Positions 45,208-56,122 of a DNA stretch of 64,000 bases are shown here, in pieces. The notes under the pieces are model-generated. The model worked only from the letters and a program-made list of their open reading frames with translations, did not search any database and was not told the origin of the DNA. Each line of letters opens with the position of its first letter. Within the stretch, counting starts at the first letter, position 1. Location: contig JAJUBI010000007.1 of assembly GCA_022419385.1 (NCBI GenBank), positions 3,567,768 through 3,631,767 of the forward strand, read 5' to 3'. A program made the translations under genes and the position numbers. Origin of the DNA: Paraconiothyrium sp. Pb-2020. Taxonomy: Eukaryota; Ascomycota; Dothideomycetes; Pleosporales; Didymosphaeriaceae.

Positions 45208-48029
45208 ATGCCTCCCAAGGCGGGCTTCTCCCGCGCGAAAAACATCGACTACGACGACGATGATATATATGATGACTACAGCGAAGAGGAGTATGCAGGC
45301 GAAGGAGAAGGAGAGGGCATGGGTGAAGAAGATAAGGAGCAGATGGCTGCGGGTGTGGTCAAAGTCCGGGAAGCGCTAGGGAGCGAATATAAGGTGAAGG
45401 AGGTGGATATACAGGACGCATTATGGAATTACTACTATGATGTGGGGAAGAGTGTCACTTTTTTGAAGAGTACGTACGCACCCCAGTTGTGAAGGGAAGG
45501 GGCGTGGTCTTCGTGATGGAGACGCAAATAAAGACTACGATGATTGGAAGCCTGACTGACCTACATCTCTTGTAGACAAATACACGCCGAAACAACAGAC
45601 ACCAGCGAAACCGAAAGCTGTTTCTCGATTCGACCAGGCGGCAGGCGCGGCCGATGCAAAGACACCTACATCTACTGGTAAGCACATGTTGATTTGCGGT
45701 ACAGAGTCAACGGCCCGCACTACGTTGGATTGGGCCCAGGATGACGAGAGAGAGAACATTGCGACGATGTGCGAGACGTTGAGGAAGCAGCTTGGTGCGT
45801 CGCCGCAGGAACTATTGGACACAAACCGAGTCATGCATAGTCACGCGACCTCGTGTGCTTCGGACTACACTTCCGCACGTACCAAAGACTTTTTCTGGGA
45901 CGTTCCTTGGGGAAGTGTGCCCAGCAACAGGCTCGCCACGATCACAATGCAACCTTCGTCCTACAAGGGAGGTTTGTTAGGCGGCTCGTCTAAGCTGGCG
46001 GCGTTGGCAGCCAAACGAAAGCAGAAGCAGCAAGAGGAAGCGGCAGCGAAGGCAGACGCCGCTGCCAACGGACAAACAACAGACAAGGCTGTAGCATTAC
46101 TCGACAGGCTCAACATCAACGGGAAGCCTTCTGCTTCTGCTCGCGAAGATACAAAGCCCAGATACCCCAGGAAACGCTCAGCAACGCCTCCGCCGCAAGA
46201 ACCCGAGCCCGTCAAAGAAGAACCCATCGCCGAACCTGAGGGAACGCGCATAGAATTTCCCAATTTGCGAGCTAAACAGCCGTCCATGTTTGGTGCCATA
46301 CTATGCGGCTCTCCACCAGACGAGCCCGAGCAGCAGCACGTAAAACGGGCGCTGAGTAGCTTTCCGCTCCCCTATGCAAACGCCAAAGCATTCACAGATG
46401 CCGATCCTTTCTCGAAACCAAGCCCTGATGACCTGGTGCGGCAGGCACAGGCACGCAGCGCGGGTGCGGGTCGTTGACTTGTCTTTCAATCTCTTCCCAT
46501 CTTTGATTTACTCTAAGACACGATAGGCATACCTAAGGCGAAGGCGAAGACGAAGGGAAAGTCAGATGGAGATCAGCTGGCAGATTCAGTAGAGAAGCTC
46601 GTCGTTGAGACGAAAGTCAAAAGCAAGAACCTTACTGTTGTAGAAGAGTACAGGAAAAGTGGTCTGAAAAGGGTGTCAAATTTCGTGGTGATCGGTAGGT
46701 GAACAAACGTGTGTTATTACTTTAGGTAACGACATTGACGCCGACTGACAGGACACGTCGATCACGGAAAGAGCACGCTTATGGGCCGCCTCCTATACGA
46801 CCTCAAGGTCGTCGACGAGCGCTCCGTCGACAAGCTTCGGCAAGAAGCTGAGACGATAGGCAAGTCGTCTTTTGCGCTCGCGTGGCTGATGGATCAGACA
46901 CCAGAAGAACGGAGTCGAGGTGTGACTGTCGACATAGCCACAGTGCCATTCGAAACGGACAAGACGAGTTTTACGATACTCGACGCGCCCGGACACAGGG
47001 ACTTCATTCCCAACATGATTGCTGGCGTGTCTCAGGCAGACTTTGCTGTTCTGGTGGTCGACGCACAAGAGAATAGCTTTCAGTCTGGATTGAAGGGGCA
47101 GACGAAAGAGCACGCATTGATCGTGCGAAGCATGGGTGTAAGTTGCGCAGTGTTCTTCCCACGAAGACGGCTATGCTGACACAACTAAGATCCAACGCCT
47201 CATAGTTGCCGTCAACAAAATGGACACTGTCTCCTGGAGTAAAGAGCGCTTCGACAAAGTCCGCCAAGCCACAACCTCTTTCTTCGAAACCGCCTCCTTC
47301 TCCCTCAAAAACATCACCTTCATTCCCTGCGCCGGCCTCAACGGCGACAACGTCACAAAACGCGCGGACGATGCCCGTGCAGACTGGTACTCCGGCTCTA
47401 CCTTCCTCGAAGCGCTCGAAGCCTCCGAGCCCAAGACCCGCGCCTTGGAGAAGCCCTTGAGGCTGACCATCAACGACGTCTTTCGCGGCTCCGGGCAAAA
47501 TCCCCTCAGTATATCCGGTCAAATCGAGACCGGCACCATCCAAGTCGGCGACGTCGTTCTCGCGCTGCCCTCCCGCGAAACAGCCACCGTCAAAGCGATT
47601 GAGCTCCCCGACGGCACACCCGCGGACTGGGCCGTCGCAGGCCAAATCCCCACGCTACACCTCGTTGACATCGACGCTGTGCACCTGCGCCTAGGCGACA
47701 TGCTCTGTGCGCCTACAGCACCCGTCCGCCTGGTGAAGAGCTTCACGTGCAAGATGCTTGCGTTTGAACACGTGATGCCGCAGTTTGTGGACGTGTTCCG
47801 TGGGAGGCAGCAGGCGACTGGCTTGATTACTGCGTTGGCCAGCATCTTGAACAAAACCACAGCCGAAGTAATTCGTAAAAAGCCCAGAATAGTAAAACCA
47901 GGAGAAGTAGCGCGCGTGCGGGTCGAGCTCGAGGCTTCAGCAGGCCTGCCGCTCGAGGCGGGGAGTAGAATCGTACTCCGAGACGGAGGCAGGACGGTCG
48001 GCGCGGGGCTATTGGAATCATACACATAA
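45208..48029 (+). CDS. HBS1: Hbs1, translational GTPase of ribosome rescue
   Basis: Five exons: 45208-45469, 45576-46463, 46527-46694, 46752-47137 and 47190-48029, giving 847 aa. The N-terminal HBS1_N-type segment is rich in Asp/Tyr (IDYDDDDIYDDYSEEEY) with ALWNYYYDVGKSVTFL. The linker holds FFWDVPWG and GGLLGGSSKLAALAAKRK, typical of fungal Hbs1. The GTPase domain shows G1 GHVDHGKST, switch RGVTVDIA, G3 DAPGH and G4 NKMD, followed by the two beta-barrel domains ending GAGLLESYT. With Dom34/Pelota it releases ribosomes stalled in no-go and non-stop decay. A 200-bp stretch in exon 2 (about 45680-45885) could alternatively be spliced out without breaking the frame. Confidence 0.93.
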
Positions 48030-48134
48030 CATAGAAACCCCCCTCCCATCCCCTCCTCCATACTCTCTATAAGAAATAGACACAAAATAGGTGGAGCTAT
48101 AACCGCGCCTCACCCCCAGGCATTATCACCGCAG

Positions 48135-50192
48135 CTAACGTCCCCTCCCCCACCTCCTCCCCTCGTCTACCTCGCACACCCACGTCACCACCCCACTCCG
48201 CGCACTCCTCACCTCGAGCTCCATCTTCATCTGCTGCACTACGCACACGACGTCGCCCTCTTTCACGGCGTCTCCGCGCTCGACGAGCACCTCTACTAGT
48301 TTCCCAGCGAACGGGATGCCGACGTGCGACGCGTCGGCCGGATTTGCCCGCGCGTGCGACGACGTCGTAGCGTTTGCGGAGGCGGTCGTGGAGGATAGGT
48401 GGAGGGTGTAAGCAGTTGGGTTCTGGGTGGGGGTTGTGAAGAGGATGTCTGCGGACAGGGAGGAGGGGAAGTCGTTGCGGTGGAGGCGGGTTATTTCGAG
48501 GTGGTTCTTTGTCTCCTCTTCCTTCCCGCTTGATGATTTCGGAGTCAGGGTAAGGGACCAGGCGTCTCCTTTGCGGAAGGGAGGTGCTGATGCTGCGACG
48601 GCGGGAGTAGACGATGGTTCTATGTGAGAAGAGGATGGGGATGGTTGGAGACGTTGAGCTTGGGTGAGGAGGGAGGGCATGCGGGTTTCCAGCCATTGTG
48701 TGGAGCACGTCCCGGTGATGAAATCCGGATGCGAGGCGATTGCGCGGAGGATGGGGATGTTTGTTTTTACGCCGTGGATGTGGGTTGTGGAGAGCGCGCG
48801 TTGGGCTTTTAGCACGCAGGCTGGCCAGGAGGAGGCGGTGACGATGAGCTTTGCTAATAGGCTGTCGTACTCTGCGCCTACCACCGTGGGACGCGTGTGG
48901 CTGAGGTGGGTGTCGAGGCGGATGCCGTTTCCGGAGGGGAAGTCGAAGGCGGTGATCTTGCCGATGGAGAGGGTCCAGTTTGCAGCGGGGTTCTCGGCTG
49001 TGATGCGTAGCTGGAGGGAAAACACGGGTGGTGGACTCAAGGGGTTTGAGGGCGGTGGGAGAGCACTGGCGCCCTGTGCGAGTAGGAGTTGGGTCCGCAC
49101 GATGTCGGTTGTGGTCAGGGTTTCGGTGATGGTGTGCTCAACTTGGAGCCTGGGGTTTATTTCTAAGAAGTAGTAAATCCGCGTTTGGGGATTCACGAGG
49201 AATTCAAAGGTGCCGAGGGAGAAGTAGGATATCTAGCTCAGATCCCAGTTAGCGAAAATGTAGTAGGGGGAAAGGAAGGACTATACGCTTTTCGCCATGC
49301 GCACCGCATCTTCAATGATAGTCGCGACCATACTCCTATCTTGCAGCGTACTCGGCGCCATCTCAACGATCTTCTGATACCGTCTTTGAATCGAGCATTC
49401 GCGCTCCCAGAGATGCGCTACGTTTCCCCGCCCATCGCCGATGATCTGGACTTCGACGTGGCGGAAGCCGTCGACAGCCGCCTTTTCGGCGAAGAGTTTC
49501 TTCGAGGGGCTTTCCTCTACGGCACGCTTGACGGACGCTGCTAAAGAGGATTCATCGCGGATCAGGCGGATGCCACGGCCACCGCCGCCGTCTACGGCTT
49601 TCACCATGATGGGGTAGCCGACGCGGGAAGCGAAGACGGCGATTTCCTCTGGAGAGGAGGTGGGTGTTAGGAGGGCTGGGGAGACGGGTACGTTACCTTG
49701 TCGAATAGTCAGTCTTGTGAAGATTGTGTAAGGGTCACGTGGGAATAGACATATACTTACACTTCTCCGCCAGTTCCCTCGCTCTCAGCTTATCGCCTGT
49801 CGCTTCTAAAACCTCCCAGCCCGGTCCAATCACCACCGCGCCTGCCTCATCCCACATCCTTTTCGCGAACTCAGCGGACTCGGAGAGGAAGCCATAACCT
49901 GGGTGGACGGCGTCGATGTCATGTTTTCTGACGATGGCGATGAGGGCAGACATGTTCATAAAGGTGGACGCTGAGGGAATCTCGATTGAGTGGGAGGCAT
50001 GAATGGTGTGGGATGAGTCTTGAGGAGTATAGATGGCGTAGGTTTGAAGGCTGAGTTCGCTGGCTGTGGATATTATGCGGGTTGCTATTTCGCCTCTGGT
50101 TGTGGTTAGTTTGAGTCTAGGATCAGGGGAAGAGTGAGGGACCTGTTCGCTATCAGGAGGCGGGTTATTGGCCTCTGTGGTGGTCGGGACAT
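48135..50192 (-). CDS. Biotin carboxylase/biotin carrier subunit of an acyl-CoA carboxylase
   Basis: Four minus-strand exons: 50192-50143, 50095-49761, 49696-49287 and 49232-48135, giving 630 aa. The ATP-grasp biotin carboxylase reads LLIANRGEIATRI, HPGYGFLSES, MVKAVDGGGGRGIR, ERECSIQRRYQKI and LEINPRLQVEHTITE, then a biotin carboxylase C-terminal domain (GVKTNIPILRAI). A biotinyl domain ends the protein, with predicted biotinylated Lys601 in QQMKMELEV. The frame stops shortly after VCEVDEG. One base more in a C4 run at 48159-48162 would continue it as EEVGEGTLAAVI, the usual biotinyl-domain end, to a stop at 48097. It lies head to head with the carboxyltransferase gene. The substrate is not fixed by sequence. 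Confidence 0.9.
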
Positions 50193-50612
50193 TTTTTCGA
50201 TTGCGGTCTTCTGGAATCAGAAGATGGTCGCCTGGAGGTATAGTTGGTGGTAGTGAGAATGAAGAGGTCAGACGGCTGTGATAGGCTTTGTGTTGATGTT
50301 ACAGTGGAGCAACAGATTGGTAGATCTCTGTATGCTGTTGTTTCAGGTTTGTTGAAGATTTGCCAAGTAGGATATCAGCGTATTTGATTACATCGCGTCT
50401 CTGTACCTTTCGTTGGAAGGCTGTAGTATGAACCAGGTTTAGTGGCGGGGGTGCTTCCAACTTGCCTCGGCTCGGCTCGACCCCAACTTCCCCGTACTTC
50501 CCCACGCCTCATCCGTCTCGGCTCATTGACAATGTGACCTCGAAAGTGTCGCTCCTTTCCAGGAGCTTCCGTAAATTCCTTTTCTAGACGAGGTAGCCTC
50601 TACACTTACCCA
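50193..50612. promoter_or_regulatory. Bidirectional promoter of the carboxylase subunit pair
   Basis: 420 bp between the ATG codons of the two divergent subunit genes. No other gene is supported inside. Coordinated expression of the two subunits from this spacer is inferred. Confidence 0.6.
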
Positions 50613-52421
50613 ATGGCGGGCGACGACAACGCGTCTCCAAGTAAGGACGCGCCGACGTCGTCTTCAAGCGCGAAGAACCGTCTCGAGCAAGTCTCATCCC
50701 ACATCGCGCCTGATGCTCAGAAGAAACGACGAAGACGACGTCCTGATTCCGATCTTCCTCCGGATTATTCGGATATCCTAGGCCAGATCGCTACACTTCG
50801 CAAGATCGCAGCGACGCCTGACTCAAACAACAGAGGCTATGTGCGGCAGAAGCAAGCGGGCAAGCTGTGGGTGCGGGAGAGAGTCGAACATTTATTGGAC
50901 CGTGGAAGCTTTCAGGAAGTGGGTAGTGTGAGTGGGACAATAAAGTGGAAGCAATTGGGAGGCATCAAAGAAGAGCCCGAGGAGTATGTGCCGAGCAACA
51001 ACGTGCAGGGCTTTGGGAAGCTGAAGGGAAGGAAAATTGTATTTACGGCAGATGACTTCTCGATTAGGGCGGGCCATGCGGATGGGGCATTGATGGAGAA
51101 GACGGTAATAAATCTCGCGTTAGCGTATGAAGTTTTGCGAGCTGATCCACGACAGATATACATGGAGAAGCTTGCCATAGCTCTGCAACTACCGATCGTC
51201 AAGCTCGTTGATGGCTCCTCGGGCGGCGGATCAGTGACCACCATCCGCACGACTGGCTTCTCCTACGTACCACCTCTCCCATCTTTTGCCCAGGTTGTCC
51301 AGCAATTGAACATGGGCATTCCGAATTTGGGTGCTGTAGTGGGCCCAGCAATCGGCCTTGGAGCCGCACGCGTAGTAGCTTGTCACTTCTCCGTTATGGC
51401 CGGCGACATAGGATCCCTCTTCAACGCTGGCCCGAACGTAGTCAAGAATGCCACTTTTGAGGAAGGGCTATCGTTCACCGATCTCGGCGGACCTGCTATG
51501 CATTGCACCAATGGGACGATAGACAACCTGGCTCCAAATGAAGCAGGCTGCTTTGAGCAGATCCGCACCATACTTGGCTATCTACCTGACTCCGGCACAA
51601 AGCTACCTCCAATAATTGAATGCTCCGACCCCATTGATCGAATGTCGGAATATTTGCGTTCCATTGTCCCACGCGCACGGAATAGGATGTATAACCCGCG
51701 AAAGATCATCACTGAAGTCATGGACCAAGGTTCGTTCTTTGAAATTGGTGCGCTGTGGGGCACCACGGCCATTGTTGGTCTCGCTCGCCTTGGAGGTCGT
51801 CCCGTCGGCATCGTCTCGCTCAACTGTGAGGTCAATGCTGGAGCCCTCGATGCACTAGGCTCGCAGAAGATCACGCGCATGCTGAAATTTCTTGATGTGT
51901 TCAACATCCCGCTCGTGCAATTTGTCGATGTCCCAGGCTATGCCATTGGTACAGCAGCTGAGCGGACAGCAACTATGCGGCACGGTGTACAACTTGCGAC
52001 CACGTACTATAGCACTACCATGCCCATCTTCTCCGTCATTGTGCGGCGCGTGTACGGTGTCGCCGGCGGTGTCATGCTCGACTGCCGTGACCCAAGGATG
52101 AGGGTTGCGTGGCCATCGGGAGTGTGGGGCTCATTGCCTTTAGAGGGTGGAATAGAGGTTGGGCACTCGTTCGAGCTCAAGGAAATCGAAAAGAGAGAAG
52201 GCAAGGAAAAGCGCGAGCAGAGGTACAAGGAACTAGAAGATGAGTATCGGCGGTTGATGAACCCCGTGCGAACGGCGAATCACTTCGGCGTCGAAGAGAT
52301 CATCGATCCGGCGTATACGAGAAGAATTTGCTGCGAGTGGGTCAGCCATGTCTATGAGAGCCTCTTACCAGAGAGAATCATGGAGAGGGTAGCTGGACGG
52401 GTCAAGCCGACGTTTGCATAA
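50613..52421 (+). CDS. Carboxyltransferase (beta) subunit of an acyl-CoA carboxylase
   Basis: Single exon, 602 aa, intact. It has the two crotonase-fold halves of the carboxyltransferase family: GKLWVRERVEHLLDRGSF and DFSIRAGHADGALMEK in the first, SSGGGSVTT and MGIPNLGAVVGPAIGLGAAR for the acyl-CoA oxyanion site, and DQGSFFEIGALWG, VNAGALDALGSQKITRMLKF, VDVPGYAIGTAAE and RVYGVAGGVMLDC in the second. The first 45 residues are Ser- and Arg-rich (KKRRRRRPDSDLP) and not a typical mitochondrial presequence. It transfers CO2 from carboxybiotin on the partner subunit to an acyl-CoA. It looks no closer to methylcrotonyl- than to propionyl-type subunits by eye, so the substrate is left open. Confidence 0.9.
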   Translation: MAGDDNASPSKDAPTSSSSAKNRLEQVSSHIAPDAQKKRRRRRPDSDLPPDYSDILGQIATLRKIAATPDSNNRGYVRQKQAGKLWVRERVEHLLDRGSFQEVGSVSGTIKWKQLGGIKEEPEEYVPSNNVQGFGKLKGRKIVFTADDFSIRAGHADGALMEKTVINLALAYEVLRADPRQIYMEKLAIALQLPIVKLVDGSSGGGSVTTIRTTGFSYVPPLPSFAQVVQQLNMGIPNLGAVVGPAIGLGAARVVACHFSVMAGDIGSLFNAGPNVVKNATFEEGLSFTDLGGPAMHCTNGTIDNLAPNEAGCFEQIRTILGYLPDSGTKLPPIIECSDPIDRMSEYLRSIVPRARNRMYNPRKIITEVMDQGSFFEIGALWGTTAIVGLARLGGRPVGIVSLNCEVNAGALDALGSQKITRMLKFLDVFNIPLVQFVDVPGYAIGTAAERTATMRHGVQLATTYYSTTMPIFSVIVRRVYGVAGGVMLDCRDPRMRVAWPSGVWGSLPLEGGIEVGHSFELKEIEKREGKEKREQRYKELEDEYRRLMNPVRTANHFGVEEIIDPAYTRRICCEWVSHVYESLLPERIMERVAGRVKPTFA

Positions 52422-53189
52422 CTCCTGTTGATGGCCGACACTCTCTCGTTGACTATCGTATTTCGGCCTCGGTATACTCTCCAGTCAACCTTGCATGAAC
52501 ACTTGAAGTCTATCTCATTTCCTGCCATGAAACTAGTCATTGCTGAGTGTGTAGTTCTTGCACGCCTAGACACTATTATTGTCACCCTTCACGCACGACT
52601 CTAATATCACTGAAACGGTCCTAACTTCTTCCGCACGCACCCTGATTCAACGGCTATCAAAAGTCGCACCGATAAGTCACTTCAAAACATTCGCAGCGTG
52701 GCTACCAATAAGGAAACTTCTCGGCTGCCATGTACTTCCGGTCAAGGTCACGTGGCATGGGCACCCCGAGCCGTGCTACTCCTTGGCGGAGTCCACGGAC
52801 AGTTCAAAATAGCGCTCGTAAATACAGCGGGAGTAGCCTAAAGCGGTGAAGTCTCGGTCGCCTAAATGGCTTACTGAGAGCCCGGTGTCTCAGCCTGGTC
52901 CTCCGACATTACGTTTGTGGGGGCCAACCCTGCAACGTCCCGCCACGCTCCTATAGCGAAGATCAAATGGGGTGGGTGTAAAGGTGATCGACACTGCTTT
53001 TGAAACGGAGTTCGTATTTGGGTGGCTTGATAGTTGGGTATGAGCTTCTTGTACAACAATCCGCATCTATGGTATAAAGTATAGGACGCTTGCAACACGG
53101 GTTTTGGGCATCGACATTTCCGTTCTCTAACACTACACTCTTTCGCATCTTTCCAATTCGCTTTACAGTCACTCTTTTGCTAAATCACG
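52422..53189 (+). promoter_or_regulatory. Intergenic; TATA box at 53073-53078
   Basis: No gene is seen. TATAAA at 53073 lies 112 bp before the GH26 start codon and is followed by a CT-rich leader, as in strongly regulated secreted-enzyme genes. Confidence 0.5.
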
Positions 53190-54474
53190 ATGAAGTCTAC
53201 GTTCTACACCACGGCTCTGGGAGCCATGATGGCATCCCTCGGCAGCTCCATGAGCGTTCCACGCGCAGGAAACTATCCTATTGAAAGCAACCCTAGCTTC
53301 CCAAGCTCTGTTGAGCATATCCACAAACGAGCTTCCAAGGACCTCGGTCTTCCTGATGACACGCTGAAGACGAATTGTCTGTCTGTTGGATTCCTCCCTT
53401 CTGAAGGCGACTCTGCTTCCCCACGTTACACAATGGCCCAGATCAACGAGAAGCTGGGTGCTAAGGCGAGCACGTATGGGTGGTACGCACAAATCACATC
53501 TTCCGGCTTCGACGGCAGCCAGCTGCTCGCCGTGAAAGAGGACATCGTTGCCTCAGGGGCCGTCTTCGTCGCTTCCGTCATGCCCTCCATCAATTTCAAT
53601 GAGGTCACTCCAGCGATCGCATCTCAAGTTGCCTCCGTTATGAAGCAGTTCACCGACGCCGGTGTAACAGTCTGGCTCCGCTACGCCCACGAAATGAACT
53701 GGTACGCCACAGACGGCACCTACCACGGCACCTCCCCCGACTTCATCACATCCTGGAAGAACATCTACAATGCTGCTTGCAAGGGCAACGACAAGGTGTC
53801 CTGCTTCTGGAGCCCCAATCAGGCCCGCCGCGCGTCAGATCTACAGCCGTGGTGGCCCGGTGAGGAGTATGTCGATCTCGTCGGTATCGATTGTTACCCT
53901 CGGTCTGGCGACGACACGTCCTCGAACGAGCTGTTCGACAAGCTTTACGGCAGCTTCTACGACGCCTACAGCAAGCCATATGACCTTCCCTTCGCGATTG
54001 GCGAGACGGGCGCAGGGACAGGACAGAAGGAACAGTGGCTCAAGACGCTGGTTACGCAGGATAAGAGCAAGTATCCTAACTACGTCAGCATGTCGTGGTT
54101 CGAGTTCGACAAGGAGGCGGACTTTAGGATCGTGATGACGGACGATGCTACGCTGAAGCAGACTAAAGACATCCTGCTATCTGGAGGTAATGACCAGTGT
54201 GGGGGAAGTGGAGGTGGAAATGGTACGACGCCGGTGGAGAGCAGCACTGCGAGTGCAGTGCCAAGTGGCACGACTAAGCCTACTGCGAGTGGGACGTCGA
54301 CCAGTGCAGCGCAGCCGACGAACTCGGGAGCTGGGTGCGAGTGGGGGTAAGTTCTTCTTCTCTATCCTCGTATGATTGACATTGCTGACTGAATGCAGAT
54401 GCTGGGGCTGGGACTGCTCTACGAGTGTGCCGTGCCAGGAGCCTTGGTCTTGCAAGGGCGGGTTCTGCAAATAG
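53190..54474 (+). CDS. Secreted GH26 beta-mannanase-type glycosidase with C-terminal six-Cys module
   Basis: Two exons, 53190-54346 and 54399-54474, with a 52-bp intron; 410 aa. The signal peptide spans roughly residues 1-21, and a KR site follows at about 48. GH26 motifs: VWLRYAHEMNWY with acid/base Glu168, CFWSPN, YVDLVGIDCYP, and nucleophile Glu272 in PFAIGETGAG. A Gly/Ser/Thr linker leads to a C-terminal module completed only by the second exon, with six Cys in the spacing 3-4-5-5-4 (CEWGCWGWDCSTSVPC, then WSCKGGFCK). Known family role: endo-hydrolysis of beta-mannans or related glycans outside the cell. The small module probably binds wall polysaccharide, by inference. Confidence 0.9.
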
Positions 54475-54684
54475 ACTCACAGCGTTTCCCAATACTCCGT
54501 AACATCACTTATAGACGGCGGCGGCAATTTTCGTACTTCATTTATATTCTCGAACCCGTACATTCTTCGTACATTACCAATCAAGTAGTATCTAACTGCT
54601 AAGTAGCTCTATCGAACGTCCATCTTGGCTTCCTCATTAGTGAAGACTGGGCTACTCCTCCCACCACTTACTCGCACTCCCTCT

Positions 54685-55410
54685 TCACTCTCCTTCCCGT
54701 TCTCTGGTAATCTTGAGAGACACCCTCAGACTGTCCACCGTCGCAGCACTGCTCCTATACTCTCGATATCCCTTTCCTGTCCACGCGCCATTGTTTGTCG
54801 CTAGCCCTGCTATCATGGCTCCACTTCGTATCTGCGCTGCCGAGGTAGCATCAACAATGGTAGGGCTGGCGTGTACTCTACGCCAGCGCTTGTAGATTAC
54901 GATGCCGAGAATGAGGAGAGTAATCAGGGTGAAAGGTATCGAGATGTAGACGATAGCATGATTGTGTGTGGAGTGTGCCGGCGGAGCCGGGCTGGGCGTT
55001 GTGCTTGATGTCTCGGGCGTAAGCGTGACGAGAGATGATGATAACGGTGTCGACGTAGGAATCGATATCATGCTCGTCGGGGGAATAATTGAAGTTGTGA
55101 TCGTCACACTCGACACACTCGGGGAAGTGATTCCATTGCTCGTCCTAGGGATCGTTGTACACGGTTGTGTACCGTCAAGTAGCACGCAAACCCCTTGCTC
55201 ACATGTCAAGCCTTTGTAGCAGGTTTTCTGTGCGTTGCATGGGTCGTTGAGGCAGACACCTTTCAAGGGACAGTCTAGCCAGGATGTGGTGGATGGCTCA
55301 GGTGCCAATGTTGAGGAGTGATGTTCGGGTTGTTGGTCGGGGGGTATATTCACCGCTCCTGGGTCGAGGGACAGGGGAGTGGACATTGTGAGGTCCGGGA
55401 GGAGTGCCAT
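54685..55410 (-). CDS. Single-pass membrane protein with Cys module like the GH26 tail
   Basis: Single exon; start taken as the ATG at 55410 (MALLPDLTMSTPL), 241 aa. The longer upstream frame is not protein-like. The extracellular part holds six Cys (CPLKGVCLNDPCNAQKTC, then YKGLTCEQGVC) with spacing 5-4-5-5-4, matching the convergent GH26 gene over the last five Cys. A long Ser/Thr/Pro-rich, probably O-glycosylated stalk follows, then one membrane helix (AIVYISIPFTLITLLILGIVIY) with a basic stop-transfer KRWRR and a 60-residue cytoplasmic tail. This is the layout of fungal wall sensors. No clear signal peptide is seen, so a missing 5' exon is possible. Confidence 0.72.
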   Translation of the reverse strand: MALLPDLTMSTPLSLDPGAVNIPPDQQPEHHSSTLAPEPSTTSWLDCPLKGVCLNDPCNAQKTCYKGLTCEQGVCVLLDGTQPCTTIPRTSNGITSPSVSSVTITTSIIPPTSMISIPTSTPLSSSLVTLTPETSSTTPSPAPPAHSTHNHAIVYISIPFTLITLLILGIVIYKRWRRVHASPTIVDATSAAQIRSGAMIAGLATNNGAWTGKGYREYRSSAATVDSLRVSLKITREREGE

Positions 55411-56122
55411 CGTGGTGCGTGACGTATGTGCGAAGGTGCGCCACGTATAGATGCGTATCGACGACTGGAATGCAGAATATCGGAGCCGGTGAAGATGTCG
55501 CGTTTCTACCCGGCAGTGGATTTTGAGATTATAAGTCTTTGTGCCCACCATGGGGTTTGTGTAGCAAACGACGGTCCGATCGTTACATTCACAATAGATA
55601 ACCAATCCCAAATACTGGTGGAACATGTAGCTTTTGAGCCGCCCCAGATGAATGGTTATTAAAGGTGCTGATCGAGACGCATGATGGTTGGCATCTTTGA
55701 GTAATCATTGTAGATTTTGGGAGGCCTTGCAGTGTAAGAGCGTTCCCACGTGCAGTCCTACAGCATGTTCATAATCTGTCTGGGCATACACTTACGCACT
55801 AACATCGGCCCGATGTAACCAATTTCATAATGGTCGTCGACTTCGCCAGACCTTCTGTGGTCGGGTGCGGAATGGCAAGGAGCCAGTATCTCTGGAGCAC
55901 TCTTGGATTGCCGGTATGTCAATGACGGCATCGACCACGATGTAAAACTTTGTCCTCGACGCAGGCTTGATGGTGACGTCGACCCGGAGGTGTAGCTACA
56001 AGCGGATATAGTCATGCTTTACGGCCTGTGCTCGATTTCATATCGTCTCCGGGGCATCTGTGGACAATACCTGTTTCAGCAGGACTAGGAACGTTCGCTT
56101 TGCTCATCAACGCGTGTCTAAC
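55411..56122. other. Intergenic with a weak 85-aa minus-strand ORF
   Basis: The ORF 56015-55758 (MTISACSYTSGSTSPSSLRR) is Ser-rich, has no domain, and may be chance. No other gene is seen. Confidence that it is coding is about 0.25. Confidence 0.3.

Noticed and set aside
48097..48708. 203-codon minus-strand ORF overlapping the biotin carboxylase
   Set aside because: Only its last 20 residues look real, explained as the frameshifted end of the biotinyl domain.
50299..50505. Small ORF inside the bidirectional promoter
   Set aside because: 68 codons, no features, and it lies in the spacer between two divergent genes.
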